From Aurelia coerulea (lineage: Eukaryota; Cnidaria; Scyphozoa; Semaeostomeae; Ulmaridae), in contig CM076948.1 of NCBI GenBank assembly GCA_039566865.1, positions 18,611,001 to 18,675,000 of the forward strand: a stretch of DNA of 64,000 nt. Direction: 5' to 3'. This document shows, in pieces, positions 55,801 through 64,000 of the stretch. Numbering within the stretch: the first letter of the stretch is position 1; the number at the start of each line of letters is the position of its first letter. The notes under the pieces were generated by a model, which saw only the letters and a list, made by a program, of their open reading frames with translations, had not been told where the DNA came from and did no database searches. The translations under genes were made by a program, and so were the position numbers.

Positions 55801-58800
55801 TCCCGTCAGCAAAATATACTAAGTACCCCCCCCCCCCCCGTACAGGAAAAGCTATCCAACAAATTTGCAAAGGTTCGATTCCCTGATCTCATTGAGGCTT
55901 CAACTTGATGTTAAGAGATTTTTCTCAAAATTTCGGTGAATCATTTCCTTCTAAGAAGTCCTACCACCCACATTGCCAAAAACAACCAAAAATGTGCTGT
56001 TCACTGTCATATAAATTTTGAATTTTAACTCGCAGTATTGATTAGAGGGCCACATTATAATTCAATAATTTTGATGACTGAAAAGTGGCTTACCTGGGCC
56101 AAGCCAAGCACTTGTAGTTTAGCCAAAGCCCGTGGAAATTAGTTTCAGGACTGATTCATTTGGATGAGACTGGATTGCAAATTACGACTAAATCCTCAAA
56201 TGAACTTAAACACTCACCCAGAAAACGGAGTGGTAATTTTCAAATTGATTTTATTGCTTTTGTTGTACAATTTTTCAGCGGGTACATTTTTCTGACTCAC
56301 CAGATAGGACTGCTAATTCAAAATTTTACGAAGTTACCTATATGTCATTGAAGTAAGGAGTTCTCTCATAGCTCCCATTAGCCTTTGTGCTCCTTCAGTA
56401 ATATCGTTCTCCAACCCGGGCCTTAGAACAGCTGCGGCTCCTTGTGGTTGCTGGGCTTGCTGCTCTTGTGGTTCTTGCTGCGCAGGACGGGGAATAGGAC
56501 GGCGCTCTTCCTGAAAGCGAGAAAACAAGACACTCAAACAAGAAGGGTCATTGATGCTCCAAACAGTTCAAAGAAAGAAGACTGCTGGCAAGGAAGAATA
56601 TAATCAAGACATTATCTTTGAAATGCTCTAGGGGACCGGTAGAATAGATTGATTAACTTTCAGCACAGCTAAATCTCTTAAATAGCAGCAAGTAGTAGAA
56701 AACAGTTCATACACCGCTTAAATACAGGCACTTGGATGATCAGATTTTTGCTCGCTTACGCTGAAAATATGTTCAAGCGTGGTAGTTTATGCTACAGTAA
56801 AAACGCCTTAAAATTAATTTGAAATGCGACAGAAAAACGCCTGAACATTTTAGATTTGTTGGCGTCTTTACAGATGTCCTGAAGTCCCTGAAAAGTAGCC
56901 TTGGCTGACGGGGCTACCGTGTAAACATTAAAGAACATTAGATGAAAAAAATTAATTTGGATGGAATAGAAAGGGTTTGATTCCAATTAGAACGATAAGT
57001 CACTGACGGAACATTCCAAATTGAACAGTGGTCTTTCAGACGAATTCTATCGAAAGCAAATTTTGGCTGCAATGTAATTATTCGGATATTGCAATTTTGG
57101 AAACCACGGCAAAGCATCCTGCGAGAAGCTGTTGCTCCCAACAAGGATCCGCTGTTTGACAGGTCATGATAAATAGTGCATTAGACAGATTGTGTAAACT
57201 GATTATTAATTTTTAGCCCGGGGGGGGGGTACTTGACTTTCAATTGTAATGGGCTGGGCACTCCAAGAAAAAAATTTTCACCCGGCTTTAGAAATTCTCC
57301 CTCAAAATGATAGCCGGCTTTAGAAACCCCAATTCGTCGAAAAACAATGAAATAACACTTTTGATAACCGGCTTTAGGAAAATTGCCTTCTTTCATTCAA
57401 TCCTTTCGTTTTTCTTCCTGGAGATCTGAGAGAAATTTCTGGAACCTTGGCGCTGTCGTCCGCCATTTCTTTTGAATCTGTGTCTTCGTTCAAACGCGCG
57501 CATGGTTAAACGTGATTAAATCCTCCAGCGTCTGATTGTTTTAATGGAAAGAAGATAATTTAAAATGGCACCTACCGCACCATATGATGGCAGTAAAGAA
57601 CGCAAAAACAAAGACAAAAATCCTCCATCTGCTTCTCTTTGCCTTGCCCTTGAGAAAAAATAAGGGTGCTGTCAGAATATATCAAGGAGGGATGCTCCAA
57701 AAGGATTTGGTTCACGAAAAGTATTATAGAACAAACAATACCGGGTGACCCAGAAAAAATTCACGAGCTAGATCGCACATAGCTTCATCCCATCCATCCC
57801 ATCCATCCCGTCCATCCCATCCCATCCCATCCCATCCCATCCCATCCCATCCCATCCCATCCCATCCCATCCCATCCCATCCCATCCCATCCCATCCCAT
57901 CCCATCCCATCCCATCCCATCCCATCCCATCCCATCCCATCCCATCCCATCCCATCCCATCCCATCCCATCCCATCCCATCCCATCCCATCCCATCCCAT
58001 CCCATCCCATCCCATCCCATCCATCCCATCCCATCCATCCCGTCCATCCCATCCATCCCGTCCCATCCATCCCGTCCATCCCATCCCATCCATCCCATCC
58101 CATCCATCCCGTCTGTAGTATCCTGTATCCTGTGTAGTAGACACCCTATGACAATGTATTTGTTTAGTAGCATTTATGTAAATAAGCATGTTGTACGATT
58201 TAGAATCAGTTCAGTACTACACAACCATGTAGCAGGTCGTTGTGTTCGTACCCTCTCGCCTCCCTACATCAGGGATATTACACCGTCCATCCCATCCATC
58301 CCGTCCATCCCATCCATCCCATCCATCCCATCCCATCCCATCCCATCCCATCCCATCCCATCCCATCCCATCCCATCCCATCCCATCCCATCCCATCCCA
58401 TCCCATCCCATCCCATCCCATCCCATCCCATCCCATCCCATCCCATCCCATCCCATCCCATCCCATCCCATCCATCCATCCATCCCATCCCATCCCATCC
58501 CATCATATCCCATCCCATCCCATCCCATCCCATCCCATCCCATCCCATCCCATCCCATCCCATCCCATCCCATCCCATCCCATCCCATCCCATCCCATCC
58601 CATCCCATCCCATCCCATCCCATCCCATCCCATCCCATCCCATCCCATCCCATCCCATCCCATCCCATCCCATCCCATCCCATCCCATCCCATCCATCCA
58701 TACCTGTTAGGCTATTCTGCTATTTGATTGGCTCTTTTCGAAACAAATGAAGTTTCTCACCTTTGAAGCCCTGGCGTTCAGTCGAAATGAAGAAAATTCG

Positions 58801-61800
58801 AATGGCTCTGGATACAATGAGTGCTGTTCGAATCATGGAATATACATTTCGAAAATGTCGAATATGGGATTCGAAAGGACCTGCCGTCTGCCAAATTATG
58901 CTAATTATTCCGATCAAAATTTACAAAATTTGTAAACCGGTCCCAAGGGTATCTGTTGAGGTCTAGCCTCCTATTGAAAACAACAGATAGCCTTGGGAAC
59001 GAGGCTGCACTCTAACCGAGAAATCTGGGATTCGAAATTATCTTTAAATCTGGTTTTTGGATGGTAATAATAATTCAAAATGACCAAAATTTTTAATTCA
59101 TAACGCTAGTTATGATTAAGATGATATCATCAGAAAATATTCAGAACATGCTCAGTAAGGCTTTGGTTTGCACGAGGGTAAACAAGCGTTAGAATTGGGA
59201 TAAACCACATCGTGCAGAAACACGATCAGGCTTCCATCAGACGTTTTCCACGGGACCGTTTTGACACTTTTCTCTCGTATTTATGAGCATTCAAAATGTA
59301 TTTATAGTCAAGGCAAGAGTAGGGTGACCGCTTGAAATGGAATTATGCGCATATTAATCGTATGATAATGGAAGATTGATTTCGAATAATCAAATCATGA
59401 AAATGTTTTGATTCTATTGACCGCTCCTGCGCTGTGGACATCGGAAAATAGTTCAGCCAGACGTGTGTGACATGAGGAAAATGTGACATGGCATTCAATA
59501 CATTTGGCAGTACGAGCACCTTCCAGCACATGTCATAGCATTACTCGAATTAGTATTCAAATTATAAAACAATAATGATTTGGAATGATCAAAAATTCTA
59601 GGAGTATGATGGTCATGCTTCTCTCGCTTTGACTGTAAATAATACTTTACGAAAAAATGTTGCTCGTGAAATGCTTGACAAAGGAACGGTGTCGTAAGAC
59701 CATTGATTCTAAGCGATTATTAAAGTTTAAAACAAATTCAAACCTTTCTGGTAGAGTATACCCTGATACGGAATCTTCTGGTGGCAGTGGGTCATAAGTG
59801 TTCACGCTTCGACCACTGATATCCTGCACAACAAGAAAGTATCAAATCAAAGAAATCTGGTCACAGCGAGATAACAAACAATATGAACATTCAAAACTTC
59901 TGACAAATTTTACGATGATTTCAATTGCAGCAATAGAGAGTAACTACCCAATTACTAAAGACAATAACAGGGGACACCAGTAAAATTTAAATGGTTCTCT
60001 ACAAGGTGGCAAGTGTCACGTGATACGACAAACTGCGCAAAAGATCTTGAGAAAAGTTTGAGCGAGAAAGCAGGATCGAATTTAAGCCTGGTTTTCATTA
60101 AATATTAAGTTGTAAGACAATCATCGGCGATAAATTAGGATTTAATGAAAACCAAGTTTTAATTACATTTTGACAGAAAAAAGTTTACTGGATGAAAAAA
60201 AAATTCCTCAGGGGTTTTAGATAAGAAATTTGTCACCTAATGAAACTTCACAAAACTATTGTCTGATTTCAGATTCAGAGAACAAGGACAAATAATGCTA
60301 CGAACAATAGAAGCCACTACCTTTGATTGGCACCCAAGTACACGGCGATCAGCGATTGCAGACAAAGGAAATTATATGCCACTTTTGGTCAAGTCATAAA
60401 CAACAACAAAGCAAGCTGTACAAGTTGCTTTGAAACTCAGCAGGTAGCTAGCTCGTTCGTTGTGCATTAGAAGAAGGATATATCTAAACATCAACCTGGA
60501 GCATTCTATTCGTATGTCCGTTGCTGGGACATACAAATTTTCCCCTACATAAACCATTTTAGGGGGCTGAAAGATCATAGGGTGCTGGTTAGAAAGTTAG
60601 AAGCAGCTGTTAGTAACGGATTCGAGATCATTAAAAAATCAAAGACTAGCTGCTTCAAAAGAAATGACCAGAACTGAAGGAAAAACGATGCAAAGAGAAG
60701 CGAAGATATTAGTAGCTTTATAATCTCACGAACCGGTGGTAGTCCTCTTGTAGCTTCTTTAATATCTATGATAAACGGAGAGAAGATAAACAATGAAACA
60801 ATAAATGATAGCAGATGAGCCTAATGCAGAGAAACATAAAATGGCACGACAGTACCACAGTGAACCTTTACGATACACAAATCCAGGCTATATTATGGAT
60901 AAGATGCAATGTGAAATTCGTACAATTCGCTGCACGCTTCATAATCAAGTAGCACTTAAAGATGAATCATTCTCACAAATTTAAAGCATTTCTAAACTAA
61001 AAAATATCGATGTGATTCTGATACAAATTGGAAAACAGAACATTTTCAGATCTCTCTAATCGTCCTGGGCCACGAGCCATACTGTAAAGGGACAGGGTGT
61101 CCCAAAAAAATTGTGCCCCGTTTGCAACAAAACGGCATGATGTTGCTCTTCAGATACTCAATTAAAGTTTGCTACCATCCTCGTAAAAATCCGTTGAAAG
61201 ATGATGGAGCTATGACCTTCAGAATACAAAATTTGCCTGATGACTGAAACCAGCGGTCGGCCATTTTGTCTTATTATTTTGCTGTGGTAAGTATCTTCAA
61301 GTGAGGTAAGAAATAGTTTATGTGCGGTCAGAAATAGTGAAACACTCTGAGGATTATCGGAATTTTAACGAGAGCTATGGCACTGGAGGCTGCTGTTTCA
61401 TTTTCAATCCATGAAGCTATTTATCGCTGCAAAATAGTAAGACAAAATGGCCGACCGCTGGTTTCAGTGATCGGGCAAATTTGGTATCCTAAAGGTCATA
61501 GCTCCATCATTTTTAAACGGATTTTCATGGGGATGGTAGCAAACTTTAATTGAACATCTGAAGTACACCATCATGCAAAAGTTTGGCGAGAATCTTTTCC
61601 TGTTTTGTCAGAATCTTCAGACAAACGGGGCACAATTATTTTGGAACACCCTGTAGAAAACAGACAGTTTGGTGAACGCTTCATTGGATATGCGAAATGC
61701 CAGAGCTGCACGATTTTGAAAAATGAAATATTTCAATATGTAGGCGTGGTAGTTTTTCCATACCCTTGTTCATACTCTGTTGGAAAATAGGTACCATGTC

Positions 61801-63988
61801 TTCATCCAATAAACATAAGATCGTTTGGAAATGGTGCAGGAATCAAAATATATCCAAATGTTTGGGTTTGCCAAATTTTGGCGGTTTTTGGCTGGAATAA
61901 TTATTAATTAGCTTGAAGTTATTTGATGGAGATAAATAGCTAACTCAAGAGCTGCATATGTAGGTCTATAATTAGCCTATTGTATTTGATGATTACGACA
62001 CGTGCGTGCAGATCTTTTCACAAGGGGAGCAATTACGTCGCTTCTTTGTCATATTTATAGATTGCCTCCACATAGCTCCATCAACTAACTATTAGTTAGG
62101 CAGATAGCAGTTATTCTCGTAATCTCGAGATAAATAGCAACACGTCAAATAGATCAATATAGGCCTTGCAGTTTACGGAAAACCTTCGTGACGCTGGGCA
62201 CGAGGTTGGGGGATAAACATGAGACTTGTTTTCTACTTTCTATAAATGACGATGCCTCAAGGAAACAATGTTCCCAGTTATATAACGAAAGTCTTACCTG
62301 ATATAATGATATGACGGTAAATATTCAATGGAACTTTCTGGTACATAGATTTCCATCTGCAGAAAACAACGGGTTAGAAAGGCATAGACCAAAAATTAAT
62401 CATAGAAAATGTGAAATAGTTACATCAACACTTCCATAAATCTAGAAATCTTTAAACATTCTTTCTCTATTGCAAAACGGAGGGTGACATTTAGACTGAT
62501 TACACGTTCGTAGTTATTGTTGATAAAATGATGGACGCTCAAACTACGATTCGTGAACGTTCACATTGAAAATTACCGGCTCGACACCTCAGATGCTAAA
62601 ACACTTCAAAATTCAAGTTTTCTGTGATGTTAGTTAATGTTAATAATAAAAAAGGATCAGGAATTTCGATAAATAATGGTCGTTTACGAAAACATCTCAC
62701 CAAACGCTTGAACTAAACAGATCAATGCAGTACACAGTTCCGCATACAGCATCCAGTTATCCATCAGGGCCCGGTTGTTCAAAACTGGTATTTGGCTAAT
62801 ACCGGATTAGGACTATGCAAATGACTACAGAATCATGCCTTTAATCCAAGATTAGCGCTAATCGTGGTTTGAACAACCCGCCCCAGAAGAAGACTCCTTA
62901 CCGAGTCATAAGAATCTGATGAATTATCTTCAAAATATTAATATTGCCAGTTAAAAAGTTTTCAAATCTATTTTGAAAACTCAAATAAAATCTAAATAAT
63001 AGTTTAATTATACTCACAAGGGCTCCCATTCCTTTACGAGCGGGTCTTTCTTCTCTAGCCTCTTAATAGCACAGAGTGCACATTCAGCTAACCAATCAAG
63101 AACCTGAGGCGATCAAAGATTAGGAAATCAGAACTTAGACCAGTTTGGGGGTGTGTTTGGTTGGCAATTCCAAACCTACCAGATCCTGAAGATAGTAGTC
63201 TTCGCAGAGGTGGAAATATATTTTCCAATCAAACACAAAGATCTATAAAGCAGCAGGTTTCAGATTCACAATGGCGAAAACTTATCAAAACGAGAATCTC
63301 TCCAGAGCCTGCCAAACCTACTGCTCCTTTTATCGGAAGGTTCAGAATACCCTCCAAACCTACCAAACGTACCGGTTTAGACTTCCTGAGTCAATTAAAC
63401 ACGAATTCCGAGTCTACCGTTTTTAGAATTGGCACCATGTAAGTTGGATGATTCTATAACTGATCAACATCATCATCTGAGTTGATGAGTTCATTTGACG
63501 AGTTCAATTGATGAGTTGATGAGTTGTTTATGTTGCTGAGTTGACGTCTGCTTGTACTCAATTCAGAGCAATTAGCAATTGCAGACAAAGGAGATTACCT
63601 CAAGCAGCAAAACATTGAAACGAAACTGCAAAAGATGCCGTGAAACCAGCAAGGCTAACTGCCTCATTGTACACGCAAAAAATGTTATCAAGAGAAAACT
63701 TGAGTATATATCAAAAGAAGGAGGATGAATGACACCTCCTTTTTTCCAACCAAATAAAATATAGCGAGGAGTTTCCAGGAACATAGTCAATTTTGTTAAG
63801 CGTGTCGATATCAGATTCTTAATCAGTGAGCTCCTATTATGTTACGTGTTTGAATTTACACCCCAAATTTAGCATGCCCGAGGGTGCTAAAAGGAAAATC
63901 TTTGAAACAACATACCTCAGGTACTTTCCATAATGAATAATTCCTTCCAACATACAGTGCAATCAGTCTGTTTAATCCAGCAGATAGC
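52878..63988 (-). CDS. Unrecognised multi-exon gene, C-terminal 218 residues in eight exons, acidic C-terminus
   Basis: Exons in transcript order: 63988-63916, 63103-63018, 62356-62298, 60765-60734, 59823-59744, 57648-57576, 56510-56338, 52959-52878 (TAA). All have AG/GT borders, and the phases match at every junction to give one open frame, which is strong evidence for a real gene. Visible blocks: GLNRLIALYVGRNYSLWKVP, VLDWLAECALCAIKRLEKKD, EWEPLWKSMYQKVPLNIYRH, EATRGLPP, YDPLPPEDSVSGYTLPER, FLSLFLRSLLPSYG, a Pro/Gln-rich linker (EEPQEQQAQQ-like), ITEGAQRLMGAMRELLTSM and an Asp/Glu-rich end (FNDEDWQDPEDFE). The helical first part and disordered acidic tail suggest an intracellular scaffold or adaptor. 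I cannot name the family. The N-terminus is beyond the window. The donors at 60734 and 59744 are weak and might shift. Introns hold many transposons. Confidence 0.7.
53643..54166. mobile_element. Foldback element with 9-bp target duplication, 524 bp
   Basis: GGGAACGCA stands on both sides (53634-53642 and 54167-54175). The ends GCATAGGTTCCAAATCTTTA and its complement; the arms include AATTCTACCGTTGGACATTT and its inverse. Mutator-like by duplication length. It lies in the last intron of the - strand gene. Confidence 0.78.
54406..55628. mobile_element. Mutator-like foldback element, 1.2 kb, 9-bp duplication
   Basis: TATGATAGC on both sides (54397-54405, 55629-55637). The ends AGCATATGAGTCAAATCTTT and its complement; the arms are about 310 bp and nearly identical. 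Each arm encodes, on opposite strands, the same open peptide (TPIPDEILTKCRKTNVEWGL and FVVKPALYLYYSNIHFYFRK), also present in degraded form at 30220-30400. The centre has been invaded by an hAT-type element (54846-55298). Confidence 0.82.
54846..55298. mobile_element. hAT-type MITE in the centre of the foldback element
   Basis: Exact 8-bp duplication TTTCTAGC (54838-54845 and 55299-55306). The ends CAGGGACGCCGGAG and CTCCGGCGTTCCTG. It shares AAATTTTTGTGGCCACGCCCTTTAGAT-like phrases with the 26395 family. Confidence 0.83.
55851..57206. other. Intron of the - strand gene around exon 56338-56510
   Basis: Apart from that exon I see nothing secure. A frame on the - strand at about 56870-56910 (PSAKATFQGLQDI) has a weak acceptor and donor and is not needed for frame continuity. 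Confidence 0.3.
57207..57400. repeat. Fragment of the CCGGCTTTAG repeat element
   Basis: It starts with a G-run, then TACTTGACTTTCAATTGTAA, and has four copies of CCGGCTTTAGA/G spaced about 40 bp. It matches the split element at 54320-55850. Confidence 0.6.
57737..58112. repeat. (CCCAT)n pentanucleotide array 1
   Basis: From 57784 a run of about 65 units of CCCAT, with CCCATCCAT and CCCGTCCAT variants at both ends. Preceded at 57740 by TACCGGGTGACCCAGAAAAA, which is similar to the end of the mariner-type element at 45140. Long frames of MGWDG repeats on the - strand and SHPIP repeats on the + strand are products of the array and not genes. Confidence 0.95.
58283..58706. repeat. (CCCAT)n pentanucleotide array 2
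   Basis: About 80 units in the same orientation, with one CATATCCCAT variant near 58503 and a CCATCCATCCAT patch near 58470. 170 bp of ordinary sequence separates it from array 1. Both lie in the intron between exons 59744-59823 and 57576-57648 of the - strand gene. Confidence 0.95.
60340..60480. repeat. Partial arm of the 23804-24399 foldback family
   Basis: It shares GCGATCAGCGATTGCAGACA, AGGTAGCTAGCTCGTTCGTT and AGAAGGATATATCTA with the arms at 23804. Another, more diverged piece is at 63560-63730 (AATTAGCAATTGCAGACAAA). Confidence 0.55.
61093..61653. mobile_element. Mariner-type foldback MITE, 561 bp
   Basis: The ends CAGGGTGTCCCAAAAAAATT and its complement (TTTGGAACACCCTG). The arms of about 200 bp are strongly complementary: GACCGCTGGTTTCAGT, TTTGTCTTA and AAAGTTTGCTACCATCC occur in both orientations. 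TA follows the right end only. It lies between exons 60734-60765 and 62298-62356. Confidence 0.78.
61654..62297. other. Intron of the - strand gene, no other feature seen
   Basis: AT-rich sequence without supported exons. A GGGCACGAGGTTGGGG phrase near 62197 resembles the mini palindrome at 42701. Confidence 0.3.
63104..63915. other. Intron of the - strand gene with CCAAACCTACC motifs
   Basis: CCAAACCTACC and variants recur at about 63170, 63310 and 63353, within a + strand frame (63161-63442) that has no ATG at its start and no splice support. TTGATGAGTT repeats follow at 63480-63540. A diverged arm of the 23804 family lies at 63560-63730. Confidence 0.35.
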
Positions 63989-64000
63989 CTGTCGATAAAA

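Larger units (their letters stand above)
54320..55850. mobile_element. C/G-tract MITE with CCGGCTTTA repeats, split by a foldback insertion
   Basis: The left part (about 54320-54405: TTGACTTTCAATTGTACGAG, CACCCGGCTTTAGA) and right part (55629-55850: ATAGCCGGCTTTATAAC to TACCCCCCCCCCCCCGTAC) make one element interrupted at 54406-55628. A related uninterrupted piece with the same order lies at 57207-57400. Confidence 0.6.

Noticed and set aside
57576..57655. Transmembrane reading of the exon near 57600 (GKAKRSRWRIFVFVFAFFTA)
   Set aside because: This frame does not fit the phases of the neighbouring exons; the phase-consistent reading gives FLSLFLRSLLPSYG instead.
57724..58750. Long frames of MGWDG or SHPIP repeats on both strands
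   Set aside because: They are translations of the (CCCAT)n arrays; frames stay open in five of six readings because the repeat unit has no stop in these frames.
63161..63442. 93-codon frame on the + strand
   Set aside because: No ATG at the start; overlaps the intron of the - strand gene and contains CCAAACCTACC repeat motifs.

Overview
The window looks like a cnidarian (probably anthozoan) nuclear genome. This is inferred from an AT-rich, intron-rich animal gene structure, a single-exon class A GPCR of the kind that is abundant in Anthozoa, and a dense load of CR1/jockey-like LINE pieces and short inverted-repeat DNA transposons. No database search was possible.

Left third (1-20.5 kb). Six phase-compatible exons on the + strand (2144-15666) encode the C-terminal half of COQ9, the ubiquinone-biosynthesis lipid-binding protein. 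Its 5' exons lie outside the window. An intact intronless GPCR gene (11149-12102, +) sits inside the 7.5-kb fifth visible COQ9 intron, and a TTAA-flanked piggyBac-like MITE sits in the last intron. Directly downstream is a LINE on the - strand with an intact 952-residue endonuclease/reverse transcriptase ORF (16661-19519), abutting the 3' end of a second LINE on the + strand.

Middle (20.5-51 kb). This is accessory, transposon-rich DNA: foldback elements, hAT-type MITEs with exact 8-bp target duplications, TA-flanked mariner-type elements nested inside each other, and dead LINEs. It carries two tandem two-exon paralogues, A (36334-37666) and B (about 44159-48910). They encode cysteine-rich proteins predicted to enter the ER, with an acidic tail. 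B ends in KDEL, the ER-retrieval signal, whereas A ends in HDES. I do not recognise the family. It is the most interesting coding content here.

Right part (51-64 kb). A - strand gene (exons between 63988 and 52878, C-terminus at 52878) can be assembled from eight splice-consistent, phase-consistent exons. It encodes an unrecognised protein with a Pro/Gln-rich linker and a very acidic C-terminus. Its introns hold foldback elements with 9-bp target duplications and two large (CCCAT)n arrays. A tRNA-Met-like pseudogene and a candidate first exon lie just left of this gene.

COQ9, the GPCR, the A/B pair and the right-hand gene show no sign of a common pathway. Their arrangement is shaped mostly by transposon insertion.
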